64,000 nt of DNA from Anas platyrhynchos. Its lineage: Eukaryota; Chordata; Aves; Anseriformes; Anatidae. The first letter of the stretch is position 1, and every line of letters begins with the position of its first letter. Below are positions 23,401-35,769 of this stretch, piece by piece. The stretch is from contig NC_092602.1 of the NCBI RefSeq assembly GCF_047663525.1, positions 11,033,501 through 11,097,500 on the forward strand, written 5' to 3'. The notes under the pieces are model-generated. The model saw nothing but the letters and a program-made list of their open reading frames with translations. It was not told the origin of the DNA and did no database searches. A program made the translations under genes and the position numbers.

Positions 23401-26400
23401 ATGGGATTTTTAAAGATTTGCGGGTCTGACCCGAACTTTTCTTACCTTGCACTGTTAAAAGCATAGTGTGATTGTGCTCACCTAGTGACAGTTGGCTTTA
23501 AAACAAATTTTCATCTTTATCAGGTAAACTGATTTAAAATATTTAAAATCTAGTCCTTTGCTAGTCAGTTACATAGAATAATAATCCAAATTCATTGCCA
23601 ATTTAAGTACTGAATATTAGCCTAGAAGAATGCTTAAGCACAGCCAAATGTGATGCTGCTTGCCATGGGCTTTAGTATTTACATAGATTATGTGTAGCTG
23701 GTAGTCCACAGCCATTGGACTTCAACATTTTATTATTGTTTCTAATTCTTATGATATAACCTCCTTATTACAGATTTCATTAATTTCATGGCACTTAAAG
23801 CTTGGAGGGTTGGAGTTCCTTTGTAGATTTGAACAATATCGTTATTGAGTTATTTTGTGCTTAGATTGTGTAATACCCTAAAGTTTATATTATTGTTGTG
23901 ATGTGGGAAGGGAAGTTTTTGATATTTCACACCACAGTGGATGCTGTGTTAATAAGTGTAGAAAATCACAAATTCATCCAATTTTAGTAAATGTAAAGTA
24001 GTGATGCTCTTGGGTGTTTTGTTTTCTTCTATTAAAACTGTCAGAAGTAGTGGCCCAAAACAGTTGCTGAGAAAAGGTTAAGTTCTTTTTATTAAGAGTG
24101 ACACACAGGCAACTAATTTGTTTGTGTCTATTTTGTTTTTTGTATGTATTTATAGGAACATATGGATTGAGTAATTCTTTGTTGGATACACCATGGAAGA
24201 AACTTCAGTATGGGAAGCAGCTTTTCACAGAAGTGATCAAGAGAAGTCAAGACCTTGCCAGAGAAGACTTGGTGCAGGAGCTTCTTACAGTGATGAATAA
24301 TCAAGAGCCGTAAGAAAATAATACTGAGTTTGGTCACATTGCATTTTGAACAATGTAAAAGCTGCACAGAAACTATTTTGTGTAAAAAGAAAAAAAAAAC
24401 TTGCCTTATATTAATTGACTTATACCTGGAGATTGAAAGGCAAAGTTTTGTCTCTCCAGAGACTGAATTTTTACAGTGTTTACAACAGAAACAGTAAATG
24501 CTGCAGTTACTGTCTTGCTGCTCATAGATGATACACTGAGTTCTCTGAGCTGTTATCCTTAATAAGAAATGCAATTTTTAAGGGAAAATGAGTGCAAAAC
24601 AAAGGATGTGCATGTTGCTTGCCATGGGGTTTGTGGAGGCTTACTGTAGATTCAGGTTCTTGCTACACACTACACCCTTGTATACATGAGCCTGTTTGTG
24701 TTAATATCTGCTAGCTACTCTGCGTTGTTACTCTGAGTAGACACTGAAGGCCAAGAAACCAAGTGTTTTCAAATAGAACTAATTGTCTTCCTCAAAAGAG
24801 CAATTATTTTACGCTAAATAGGGGAAGGAACTGAGTATTTGCATAGTGTAGCTTTAGGCCTCTGGTCAAGGATGTTCCTAAGAGGTGAGTTTGAGAATCT
24901 GAGCAAGGTTCCTTTATTCATCATTGGCTCCACAGCAAACCTGAGCCTCTGAGTTAGGTATCTAGAAGTAAATGATAACATTGGAATGTCCAGACATGAA
25001 AATGGGTAAAGGAGGTGCTGTGGTCTAAATCTGTATCCTTGATCACTGTCCAGTAACTTGCATGTCTTGCCTTCCTTTCTCCTATCTAGAAGGATACTTG
25101 TGTTGAAGTCAAGCTGATTCTGTTATATAGAACTAGTGTCCTAACCTTAAACTGTTTTTTATGCAAACACTCCTTTGTGGAATTTTTAGCACTTTGGAGT
25201 GCGTGTTTACTTATAAACCTAGACATCTGAACAATGAGTAGTAATTGAAAGTCTGCTAAATGATCTTACTTTGATATCACATCAAGTGATTTTTTCCAGA
25301 AATTGTTAGCCTGTACCTTTCACTAGTTTAAAAGAGTTAAAATAATCTTCCCTTAATGTTCAACATTCCAGTATGATCTTATCTGAAATTATCTTATTAT
25401 AGAGTGGAAATACTTATGGAAATCAATATTTAAGACGAAGTCTGTAATCTTTCCAAAGCACATGTTGAGAATGATTTTTTAATAAATTTGAACATATTTA
25501 TATGCAATAGCTTTAACATTTGTAAAATACCTTATTGCTTGTTTTTTATGATCACTGATACAGAAATTAAGCGGTTGACTTACTCTTAGAATTCCGTTCC
25601 TTCCTCCTAGATGCAGGTTTTTGTCCCTCACCTCCCTTCTCCTGCTTTAAACCTGGCTTTGACTATTCTGAGAGAAGTATTGCAACTCCTTCTGTCCTTA
25701 AAACTGCTTTTGGCCATTAAGCTTGAGACTGGGTGTAGTATACAAGAACTGCTAGTGGTGGAGTATGAGATAGAAGCTGTCAGTTTGCACAGGCTCAAGT
25801 CCCATGCTATACGCGTTCTCCATTGCATCATGGAATGCTCCAGCCACATGCCCACTACAGGAGTGAGGAGAGCTTAGTTCTCTATTCATACTGGAATTGC
25901 ACCTATTCCTGCTTTTCCCTCAAACAGACACCCCCAGCTCCTTTTTTCCACCAGAACAAAGAAAATTAGCCCAATTTGGTGTAAAAGCCATGATGAATTG
26001 CTTAGTCTCCTCTGCAGAGGGGGATGAGCTCTGAAAATGGGGTTGAATTGATCCATGTGTTTTGTTCTGCCTTCTTCCCTAGCATTCGCTGTACAGCTGA
26101 TTAGGCTGTTAAATTTAGCCGGAGAATACTGGGTCTCACTTTAAGAGAATACCTGCAACTGGGTCTGTGCTAGGAGGCACAAGTGTGATATTCTTGATGG
26201 AAGAGGCTTAAAAATCAAACCTGTTGCAGTGATAGTTAAAATGAACTACAATTAAATTGAGATCTTTAGTTATTGAAATAGGAAGCTGTAGTTACGACTA
26301 ATATGAGAATATTCTGTTGATGTGAATGGGAAGTCAGGGATATGGGGTTGCTGCAGTAACCTTTTGTGGCCTTAGCAACTCCTCTGTGGGATGCAGGCAG

Positions 26401-29303
26401 TTGTTCAGTTACAATAAATGAAGCTTGATATTCTTTCAAGTTAAGTTACTAAGTATCTTTCAATTTTTGATAGGAATATATATCAAGAGATTACATACAA
26501 AGCTCACCTTTGCATTCTACTGCATCTTCACAGATTTTAGTGCAAGGGTTCTCATGAGTATCTTCCAGGTATTCCGTACAAAAGAAGAAAGCAGAGAGGT
26601 CTCTGTTCAACACAAAGAACTGTGAAGGCTCAGTGGAAAACGCATGTTTGTGACACGCCTCAAATTGCTTGGTCATTAATGTCTTAATTGAGACCGTAGG
26701 AGAAACTAAAACACACAAAGACAATGAAAGAATAATAATGAAAGTGAGAAACGTGTCAAGATATGAGAATATTTGAAATCTAAAACTTTTGTCTCATTTA
26801 GATATCTTTTGGAAGGAGCTGACAAGCTATTCTATATTTTTCTGTTCATTTAATTTCAAACACAGTTCACACTTCTCTCCTTTTTGATCTTACTTTTATT
26901 TGCCAGCCACACAGTAGACACACATCTTAGTGCAAGAGAGGTGAGTGCGTGGGAGAATTAAAATAGATATCTATATTTTTTACTACTTTACAACTTTTTC
27001 AGTCAATTACCTGACCCTGCGATTGAAGACCAAGGGAAGGAGTACATACGTCCTATATTGAACAAGTATGCAGCTGTATGTGTTCGTTGCCCAGGTTATG
27101 GAACAAGGTAAAATTTCATAATCCAATATAGATGTGTACTGAATCACAGCATATCAAATCAAAATCATGCTGTCATCAATTTTAACTGTGTAGTGACTGC
27201 TCTAAACTTATTCAGATATTAAATGTAATTTAGTAAAGTGCTTCCTTGTACAATATTCTGATCTCTTAAATATGCTACTGATCAATACTTTAAGTACATG
27301 TTATGATTCGTTGTTGGTGGGAATGGAGTTATGAAGACACAATTTCAGTTTGTCCAAAACAAGATAATGCAGTTTTTCTAAATGGGAGAATTTTAACATC
27401 CAGTTTCTTTTTGCTAATATTCTTGAAGTTAATGTTTGCTCATTTCCATTATTCTGCATGCTATATAGCAGCCCTTCCTACCATATGGGCCTTCTTTTTT
27501 TCATATTTCTTTCACTACTTTCTCCCGTATCATCTCAAATGTGCAGAATTATGCAAACTGCAAGAACATTTCACACTTACCCAGGCAGCTTGACAGCTAC
27601 CTTTGTCATCTCGGATTGTCCTGTTTCAGGGAATGCTAGCATCTTCTAACTGCCACTTGAGTATTGTCAACTGAGCTCCTGGCTCCCTGGCATAGTAACA
27701 GATCTGACCACCTCTGGTTTTGATCTAAACAAAACATGAAAAGCTTCAAAATCATTTTTTAGCATAAAAATAAAATTAGCTATGCCTGAGCAATTGCAGA
27801 ACCTATTTCTCTTCCAAGAGACAGAATGGTGTCATCTGTGCAGCTAAGCAAGTTAGAGGTTTCTTCAGGAATATCATTGTTCTATCCAGCTGCCACTTCC
27901 ACACAATGAAGAACTATTACTCTTGTTGAAAGGATATGTATTTCCATTTCCCATAACTGGTGCTTCAGTTTTTACTGGGTTTCTTATTTCTGCTCAGACT
28001 GTCTACAGAGGGTGCAAGAAGAATAATATAATGTCTTGTATTTATTCTCAGTATCTTGTCTTTATTCTGAGAGGGACAAAATCAAAGGTCAACCCAGTTG
28101 CTGCTTGTAGGAAATCCCTGCTCTAAGACTACCGATGACTTTTTCAGATTCTCTAGTTTAGTCAGCCGTAGCATTTCCACCGTATAGATATAAATTGATA
28201 ATCAGAGCGCTCATTTCAGTATGTATTTTAAGCTGGTATTTCTGATGGTAAAAACTGAGTCTCCATAAAAGGAATGTCAAGAACACTTAAATATGAAATA
28301 ATGAGCACTTCAAATGCTAAAGAAGCATTTTCCTACACTTGCACCACAGGTTGTAGTATAACTGTTTCAAAGGAAACAGGATTATTACTGGGATATCTCT
28401 TGAAATACTGACATTTTTCTTATGAATTAGCACTATATTTCAAGTCTTCCCTGCTGCTATAATTGTATGCTCACTTATCTTTCCCTTAGTAACACTGCTT
28501 AGTGATTAGAGATTGTTAATTAGGGCTCATAGTGTTCTTCTGAGGGTGTTGAGCATTTCATGTGAGTGAACAGCTGTGAAATGATTTGGAAGACCACCAC
28601 ATCAGGGTGGTGGGATAACTCATACTTCCAGTCAGTGATCTCCCTGGCTGGATACCACAGTGTCCACAGAGAAATGTTGTCAGCATACGTGAAAAATCTG
28701 CTGACAAAGTAGTACAGATGCATGAATGGAATGTGCTTTTCATGAAAAATAATGTCCTCTTCAGAAGATTCCTACAGAAAGAAGAGCTTTTGTGATCGTA
28801 ACAATGTGACCATAACAATGATATTTAAATTGTAATGGACAATTCATGTGGAATGAAAGAATGAAGGAGTACTGTTGATATGAGTAAGAAAAACTTAGGC
28901 TACTTCTGACTCAAACATACTTGGCACATGAGGAAAAAAAAAAGGCTTTTTTAATCATGCTTGTCAGCTGCTGCAGCTGCAACAGGGAATCAGAGCAATG
29001 GAATGTAGGAAGAAGGGTCTGAAAATAACTATTTGAACTTGTCAGGGTGAATTCTGACCTGCTTGTGTGGTGATGATGTGGTCAAGAGAAAAATGAATTA
29101 AAACCTTTAGGGGTGGGGGATGGGACCCTACAAATGTACAGAATTAGGTATAAGGCTTAACCTTCTACATTTGTTGTTTCAGGACTAACACGGTTGTTCT
29201 CATTGATTCAGAAGGACATGTTACTTTCACAGAGCGCAACCTGGTCAATGCAGATGTCAGCCAGTGGGAAACAAGCACCTATGAATTCGAACTGCACACG
29301 TAA
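14433..29303 (+). CDS. TANGO2: TANGO2, NRDE-family heme/lipid homeostasis protein
   Basis: Eight coding segments join in frame: 14433-14488, 18289-18377, 20251-20370, 21355-21469, 23042-23112, 24156-24309, 27003-27107 and 29183-29303. They total 831 bp and encode 276 aa, the length of the human protein. All introns are GT-AG. The product begins [19 protein letters not shown] and carries the family's NRDE signature at residues 25-28 (AANRDEF), then conserved [31 protein letters not shown] and [12 protein letters not shown] blocks. Cys2 follows the initiator Met, as in Ntn-hydrolase-like relatives. TANGO2 was first named for transport and Golgi organisation. It is now linked to heme mobilisation and to mitochondrial lipid metabolism, and human loss causes metabolic crises with arrhythmia and rhabdomyolysis. 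The start has a weak Kozak context (T at -3) but matches the family's conserved N-terminus. No frameshift or missing motif was seen. Confidence 0.96.
14489..18288 (+). other. TANGO2: TANGO2 intron 2
   Basis: Intron of about 3.8 kb. Apart from the CR1 fragment at 15294-15500 and a T run near 15750-15762, it looks like unique AT-rich DNA. Confidence 0.6.
15294..15500 (-). mobile_element. CR1 LINE fragment (3' end, antisense)
   Basis: The stretch shows the well-known reversed 3' end of avian CR1. It opens with repeated ACAGAATCACAGAATTT, then GGTTGGAAGAGACCTC and AGATCATCGAGTCTAACC. Further on come CCACCTCCCTGGACAGCCTG and TCCCAGTGTCTAACAACCC. It is a 5'-truncated, non-coding copy, as most CR1 copies are. 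Orientation is taken from the terminal ATTCTGTGATTCTGT repeat on the - strand. Confidence 0.93.
18289..18377 (+). CDS. TANGO2: TANGO2 exon 3
   Basis: The acceptor is TTCTACAG and the donor GTATGT. It encodes residues 19-48 and one base of Gly49, including the NRDE motif at 25-28. Confidence 0.95.
20251..20370 (+). CDS. TANGO2: TANGO2 exon 4
   Basis: The acceptor is TTTTACTAG and the donor GTATGA. It encodes Gly49 to residue 88 and one base of Gly89, including GGTWLGIS and AALTNYMQP. Confidence 0.95.
20424..20545 (+). repeat. Imperfect AT-rich repeat with palindromic core
   Basis: Variants of TCAAGTTACAAT and TACAATATTAATTTTA recur within about 120 bp. The TAATATTTT/GTAATTATTATTAC portion is nearly self-complementary. 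It lies 50 bp after TANGO2 exon 4. It could be a local duplication with no function. Confidence 0.5.
21355..21469 (+). CDS. TANGO2: TANGO2 exon 5
   Basis: The acceptor is TTTCTTAG and the donor GTAAGT. It encodes residues 89-126 and two bases of Asn127, including [17 protein letters not shown]. Confidence 0.95.
23042..23112 (+). CDS. TANGO2: TANGO2 exon 6
   Basis: The acceptor is GTTTTTCAG and the donor GTAGGT. It encodes [19 protein letters not shown] and the following residues to 150, plus one base of Gly151. Confidence 0.95.
24156..24309 (+). CDS. TANGO2: TANGO2 exon 7
   Basis: The acceptor is TTTATAG and the donor GTAAGA. It encodes residues 151-201 and two bases of Pro202, with [17 protein letters not shown] at its start. 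Confidence 0.95.
27003..27107 (+). CDS. TANGO2: TANGO2 exon 8
   Basis: The acceptor is CTTTTTCAG and the donor GTAAAA. It encodes residues 202-236 with [14 protein letters not shown] and [12 protein letters not shown]. Confidence 0.95.
29183..29303 (+). CDS. TANGO2: TANGO2 exon 9 (last coding)
   Basis: The acceptor is TTGTTTCAG. It encodes residues 237-276, from [19 protein letters not shown] to YEFELHT, and the stop TAA at 29301-29303. Confidence 0.95.
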
Positions 29304-29327
29304 CAACTTTGCATTTGAATGCATTGT

Positions 29328-29333
29328 AATAAA
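29328..29333 (+). terminator. TANGO2: First TANGO2 poly(A) signal candidate
   Basis: AATAAA lies 25 bases after the stop codon. Further AATAAA copies occur at 29421 and 31137. Which is used, and so the 3'UTR length, cannot be told from sequence. Confidence 0.45.
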
Positions 29334-29867
29334 AGCAATGAGAGAACAAGCTGTTAAGCTCCAGTAAATGTTTTTCACCAGCCTCCAGAAGCCAAAAATA
29401 GCAAGAAAAACAAAAGTTTAAATAAACTGGTAGTATACCCTATTAAAGTCACAAATCCTTTGCATAAACCCAACAGTTTTTTAGTATTCTTATATTAAGT
29501 TGCAACTTATTTAAAAATCTGTTTGTATCTGATTGTGTGGCTTTCTATTTTAGCTTCTAAGCTTAAAAAAAAACTATAAAAACAATGGAAAGTGTAAACA
29601 TAATACTTCTGGGTGTGATCCAGTGCCTTGCTTGCATACCATGAATTTATTTTGATTTCAGTTGGTGCTGAAAATGCATGCAGCTTCTTGGAGAATCTGA
29701 ATTAAGCTAACTTTTCCAATCTAAATTCTGTTTAAAACTTAGTTTTTATTTGCACATAGAGTATAAAGGAAATCAGCTACAGTTCCATTTCTGTTCACAG
29801 ACACTTCTAATTTCTTCATGCGCAAATACAACTGTATTGCGTGATGCCTGAAACCAATGTCTGGAAG

Positions 29868-29945
29868 TCATAGAACATAAGTGCAGAAGGGATCATGAGG
29901 CTTATATCACCTGCATCCAGGGCAAGGCTGTCTTCGGCCAAGACA
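29868..29945. mobile_element. Possible ancient CR1-like relic
   Basis: A degraded match to the reversed 3' region of old sauropsid CR1 copies is visible: ATAGAACATAAG, GCAGAAGGGATCATGA, then a CTGCATCC/AGGGCAAGGC end. The similarity is weak and recognised by eye only. Confidence 0.3.
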
Positions 29946-31543
29946 AAAATGATTTCTTTTTTTTTGGATGTGTTTAATATTAAACATGCTTTCAGTTCAG
30001 AGAAGGGGAAAAGTTTGCTGCTTGTATTGTTTCTACCAAACTTTTCTTTCCCTTCATCATAAAAGATAAAGATTGTATAGCTGATGCCAATGTGCGTTAA
30101 ATACATCTTTGTAGCATTAAGTGCATCAGTAACATATAAACTTTTCAGCAGTGCTGTGGTGCACTGTTCTGCCTGGGGAAGGGAAAGCAGTGGAGGGATT
30201 CTTTTTTGGTTTCCTATGAATAGTACAGCTATCTTAATTCTTAGTGGATATTAAATCTAAAACTTGATTTGAGAGTCATGATGTGTTTGAACTTAACTTC
30301 TTCTACAGTTCTATTCATTGGGACCTCTTAAACAAGTCAGCTTGCCTTTTTTTTTTTTTATCTTGAAAAGAATAAAATTATCTGTATAGCGACATTTTGT
30401 TTCCTGATAGTCTAATTAGCAGTATTGTTTTTTTCTTCCCCAGCAGGCATGTAAAGAGCTCTCAAGCTGAATATGAAGTTTACTTATATCATCTATTTTG
30501 TACATGTGCAATTTTGCCTTCACTTCTTTATTGGTGTAATATATCAAAACTTGGAATGACTGCTCATATATTTTTAGTAAAATAGCTCTGTTGTAAGGGT
30601 GATGTTACTGCAGTTTTATATTGCTGAAGAAGTTGGATATTAAGATGTGCTTTGTGTTTCCTAACAGCTGTGAATTAAAAAGCTATTTAAATGCATGGTT
30701 TTCAATTACTCAGTGCCAGTGGTAGATGATGGAAGGATTCTAGCTGATCTGAAGATATATTAAAATCTTAAGTCACTTTGCTGCTATTGGTGTTCTGATT
30801 TTATTTACTTTGAATGCTGAATATTAAGTTAATAATGGATCACTGGTATTTTTTCCTTCTATATGCTTCATGTAATTTTTAACCACCTCCTGGTTATTAA
30901 TTATTATGTACTAGCAATATTTCTGATACCATTTACAAAGGTGTGCAACTTTTCTGTACTCAAGGATGTGTGAACTTCAAAAAAAATAAAAAAAAAAAAA
31001 ACACTGTGCAAGTGTAATGGAAACTAGGACATAGAGGAAGTGGTTAGCTGAAACCAGGATGCAGAGGAAGCTATAAATTAGACTTTCCATACTGTGAAAG
31101 GCCTTTGTTAGATTTCTGATTGCCAAAAGATACCAAAATAAAATTCATTCAATAATTTCTTTTTTATTTGCATATTTAAATGGTTTCTAGATACCAAGAG
31201 AGTTTGTACAACTAGTCAGTGTAGGGTAAGTAGTGCGTAAGTGAGAAGTAGTACATAAATGAATTTTGGACCACCTTGCTTGCAAGAGGATCAATGCAGT
31301 CTTGTCATCTACCAAAAACTAATATGAAATGTAACAATGCTACTGTATACTTGGTCTTTGCAGTTATGATTATGTAACAGTGACTTAAAGACTTCAAGCA
31401 AATATATAATCTGGCCTTTAGAGCTCTTAAAAGCAGTTTGAGACCTTTTTAATAAACTCCGAATTAATGGGACTTCAGCATATTCTTGAGTAGCAGTATA
31501 TACTTAAACATTCTGAGTGAAATGTTCTGGATTTAAGCTGGTT

Positions 31544-31880
31544 TTATGAAGCCTTCTTTTCATGCGCTTGTTCTTTGCGGCCTCTGAAAAAGGCAGTACC
31601 TACAAATGCAGTAAGGTGCTTTACAAGCCTGCCTCTAGTGACAGGGAAAGTGTTGTCAATGGGTATTTCGTCTGACATGCCAGCCCTTGTAGGCACAGAG
31701 CCAACCACACTCAATAACTTATCAGATAATGTAAACACATCGATTGCTTCTGTTCGGTGGAGAAAACCACATGACTTTTCAGATGTTAATTCAGATATAT
31801 TAGATAATAAGCTGGGAATATGTGGAGCCAATAGTGTCACTTCTCATGGCGCAGTGTTACAATTAGTATTCAATAATTGA
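31544..31880. other. Unrecognised stretch open on both strands
   Basis: About 300 bp is free of stops in one frame on each strand: a 101-codon frame from 31575 (+) and a 98-codon frame ending at 31544 (-). It is less AT-rich than its surroundings and contains several CpGs. The predicted peptides have a varied, protein-like composition but match no family I recognise. It could be a decayed mobile-element or retrocopy fragment, a lncRNA exon, or chance. Confidence 0.25.
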
Positions 31881-34800
31881 GGCTTTTGCCTTTCGTTGTA
31901 AGAATGTTGCTCTTCCACATAAACTGTTTATGAGAAAGCTAGTTTTTCTCTTGCTGTACTAGCTCTGTTGTGAATAGTTATTGGAAGTAGCCACAGAATT
32001 AAGCTCTTAGCCAAATGCATTCATCTGTCTCATATTTGTCACATCTCATTTGAAAGTCTGGCATTTAGAGTGGAATTAACTGTGCTTTCAATTACAGATG
32101 GGTTTACATTATTACCTCATTTTGGATTAATATTGCACTTCTTACGTGATTTTCCTGATAGTCCCTGTTGACTGTGACTTGGCTTCATGTTGCAGGGCAA
32201 CCTCAGATCACAGGGACTAAGCTGTTTTCAGGTGAAATGGAACTGGAAGATGTGCTTCAGGAATGTACTGAATGTACTCCAACAGGTAATAGGCTTAGTT
32301 TGAAGAAAAACTGTCTATAATGCACATAGCATGGACTCAGCCCTAATTATTTACTGTATAATTATGTAGTTCTTCATTACTTACAGATGTAGCGTATGAT
32401 AGATGTATGTTATTGCAAGGATACTGATACATGGTAGTTGCCAGTTTTTATTTTCTTCGTCAGTATGTTGTGCCAGTCAAGTCTGACTCCCTTGATGAAA
32501 TATGTATGTGTTTAGATATTCAAAGCAATCCTGGAACAGCAATTGTATAAAAAAAAACAGCCATGCCAGTACAACTGTACTTTCAACAGAGGACAAATGA
32601 GCAATGCTGCTGGGGAAACCAAAGGTAGTTATGCTTGCAGTTTTGTTCATATAAGTGCATTTACACATGTACTTTTGGCAGCCAAAGCTTATGCTCCCAA
32701 TTCACATCTCAGTGGCACCAGCAGTATATTCAGCATTCTAAGCTAAGTAATTGGTGCCACAGTTTCTTTGCTGTAGTTCACAGCAGTCCTACGGAACAGC
32801 AAAGAATGCTTTATCACATGGGTTTAAATTTAAAACAACGCAATATGTAATGAGACTTGACAGAAGTCACTGGCTGGAGTAGTTTTAGGAGGATGTGAAA
32901 TGTGTACAGTAGAAGTAGTTGGCAGTAGAGTACTACTACAGCTCTTGAAAATTAATGGAGGTTGGCTTGCAGGGCTAGCTGAACAACTAAATGGTAGCAT
33001 ACGGTAGAGGTGGCTGACAGGAGAGCAGTCATAAAGATGGTTCAGAGGATTTGTTTTTTATGCTTAAATTTATCTTTTCTAGAATAGTTCAAATAACTTT
33101 ACAAATAACAGGTAAGTATTACCTATTCAGATGAAGGGACCTACACAAAACAAAGTATTAAAACTGGTATTCTGTCTCATATCAATATGACTTAAATTCT
33201 TCTCTTGTTATGCAAACCATGCAGAAGTTGAATGTATTTAATGGATATTCAGCCCTAGGAACAAGTTTGGTCTATATGTCACAGGGAGATTGAATGTGGA
33301 GCTAACTAGGTGCTCTCATTCTGCTAGTGAGAACTGCTTGAAGCAGTGTGTGTATTCCATGATAGAGGAGAGGGAAAGAGCCTTGCCATTGAACAAGTCT
33401 CATATTTAAACTGCATTTGTATCTGCCTTGTGAGTTTTCTATAAAAGTAGTAGCTGATTGAGTGACATTGCTGTCACTTAAAAGTACGTATCAAGGAGAA
33501 ATTCATATCTGTTGTTGTACTTGGGTGCTTTTATTACGAGAACATTCATATGTGTGTACATACATTAATGTATATTTTTAGTAAAACATGACCTGTGGGC
33601 TGTAACAGGGAGGAACTGCTACATTTCATTTGACCTTAGTTAGTCATCATGTCCCACGTCAGTAATGTTTTCTTTAGAGAAGTGTTTGTCTTGTTGAACA
33701 AAATGCTGACAGAACAATCTGAAGCTTTAGAGAAGTAACCTAGTCAGCTGAAGTTTCTCTAACAGAAGTCAGAAGTTATGATTCTGTAGATGGCATCCAT
33801 ACAGGTTTGAGCAAAACTGAACTGCCAAGTGCAAAATGAGTAATTCCCTGGTAGCATTGAGCCAAAGGATGTTTACTTTGGCTATTATCTGTAGCAGTCA
33901 ACCACCTCTGACATTAGAGGACTATTTGAGCTTACACATGGAGTACCCTCGACATCTTTCCATGGCTGCCACATGTTGGCTGATAGGTTCGTTTGAAGAA
34001 ATCAGCTTTCAGGAAAAGTGAGATGACAATGTACAGTGTAAGCAGATCTATTTGATTGTCCTGTCCCCTCCCATTCCACTTTAGCTAATGCATGGTGGCA
34101 GTTCCCACTTTTCTGTATGATACTTGCTGTCTCCATTTAAAAATGCGATGGATTTACCGTTCTCTGGCAAATGAGACATTATCTTGAAACTTGGAGAAAA
34201 TCACAGCTCTGATATCACTTTATTTAGCTTTAAGTGTGTAACTTGGGTATCTACGTGAGGAACCTGAGCTCTTTCATATAATCAATGCAGGAGGCTTATT
34301 GACTTCTGTGTACTTCAGAACCTGCTTCTCTCTCTGGACGGGCAAACTGAATGAGGTGCCTGAAATTAAATGTCGTGAACCTTCTAAGAATTTATGAATA
34401 AAGTCTGCATTAGGTTTCCTTACAGAACTGGATGCTTGATTTGATATGCAATGTATTCAGACCAGATTCAAACTACAAATAAGTAATCTGAGTATAGATG
34501 CCTCTAAGGCACATAAATCCTCAGATTCACCCTTGGAGCCTGAGAGAAATCTAAGTGAACGCAGTACAAAGAATCCTATTGGGTACTGATTTGTTATGAA
34601 TTGTCCCTAGTACAACAAGTGTCACTTAGTATTTATTGTATATACTTGTTCTTATGCTCCTACAAGAATAATTTTCGTGTGAATTGGTTTGTTTGTGGAA
34701 TATTTTAATTGCATCTTATTTTAACTTTCCATGTTTGAGAGTTATATCAGACTTCTAATTTATATATCTGCATTTGGAGTGTTACTTGAAAGTACAGAAA

Positions 34801-35340
34801 GCTCAGTCACTTGCACTCTGGTCTAGTATGCTGAGGTGCCAAGCAAACAGGCTGCAGGGACACATTTCCCTGTGTGTTCAAAGGTTATTTCTTAGAGGTG
34901 CGGAAGTATGGATATAGTCTGGAATCAATTGGCCTCCCCTTCTCCGTGTGATGTGGCTGAAATGTGAATACTTTATAGTCACCTGAGTAGCACTTATATT
35001 AAAAATGGGACTGTTTTAATAACATCACTAAGGACATATTTTTTTGTTAAATAGAGATCCATATATCTGAGTGCAAACCAGCATGCTGTGGGCTGTATCT
35101 AGAGTGACTCAGGGCCACTAATCTTGTCATTATAGTTTCCATCTGCTCAAAATACATTGTAAAATATGCAAATCTGTTTCATACCTCAAATCTTTTACAC
35201 CTTGATGATTAGTGTTTCAGGTGTGTTTGGTGATATTGTATAGGCTCACTTTAGAACAGAATAAATCTTGTGGTTAAAAATTAATGAGAACAAAATAGAT
35301 GACATCTTATCTGTCAACCTTTTGTTATGTTGGAGCATCT

Positions 35341-35765
35341 TGTTAACTGAGACATCCTGTTATCTGCCGACCCTCAGTTAGGCCGAAAGCCAACTCAGCT
35401 TGGAAAACAACTGATTCTTCCTACGTGGCATTTTTTAAGCAAAAGGTGAAAAGTGCATCACGAGGAAGACCTACTTCCTCCCAAAGAGCACGGCCCATGT
35501 CCTGAAGACCCCAGCCCACAATTCTTGAAAGGCTTTGCGCAAGCGCAAGGACTGATGAGCTAATTAGCATACGAAGTGAGAGTAGGTGGGTTTAGGTAAT
35601 GAATATGTATAGGTGTTAATAGAATATTCATTGTTTTGCTGTATAAATATGAGATAGTTTGTCACTCTGAACATGCACGATAGGCGGAGAGATCCCCCGT
35701 GCATCCAGCACTGCAATAAAGAATATACCACTTAAGGAAATTTCAGCTTCAATCTTTGAATCATT
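35341..35765 (+). mobile_element. Avian endogenous retrovirus LTR, probably solo
   Basis: The block has the layout of a bird ERV LTR: a TATA-like TATAAATATG near 35642, then GGCGGAGAGATCCCCCGTGC, and a CAATAAAGAAT poly(A) signal near 35715. A TTTCAGCTTC..TTTGAATCA end follows. Candidate TG starts lie at 35323, 35341 and 35358, so the left edge is approximate. No target-site duplication could be settled, and no gag, pol or env reading frame lies beside it. Confidence 0.75.
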
Positions 35766-35769
35766 GGAA

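Larger units (their letters stand above)
18378..29182 (+). other. TANGO2: TANGO2 introns 3-8, non-exonic sequence
   Basis: The introns between the listed exons are AT-rich and mostly unique. The one unusual block is the AAGTTACA-type repeat just after exon 4. The mammalian intronic miRNA mir-185 lies in TANGO2, but I saw no match to its mature sequence here. Open frames such as those at 25611-25877 and 27303-27593 show no family resemblance. Confidence 0.5.
29334..35340. other. TANGO2 3' flank and intergenic DNA
   Basis: About 6 kb of AT-rich sequence that may include a long TANGO2 3'UTR. It contains AATAAA at 29421 and 31137, and a T run near 30348-30359. It also holds a possible old CR1-like relic at 29868-29945 and the two-strand open stretch at 31544-31880. 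No exon with good splice sites and known protein similarity was found. Confidence 0.5.

Noticed and set aside
25611-25877. 88-codon + frame and opposed - frame in TANGO2 intron 7
   Set aside because: The composition is simple (Leu-rich), no family is recognised, there are no splice or promoter signals, and it lies inside a well-defined intron.
14489-29182. mir-185 in a TANGO2 intron, as in mammals
   Set aside because: No match to the mature mir-185 sequence was seen on reading the introns. A computed search would be needed to be certain.
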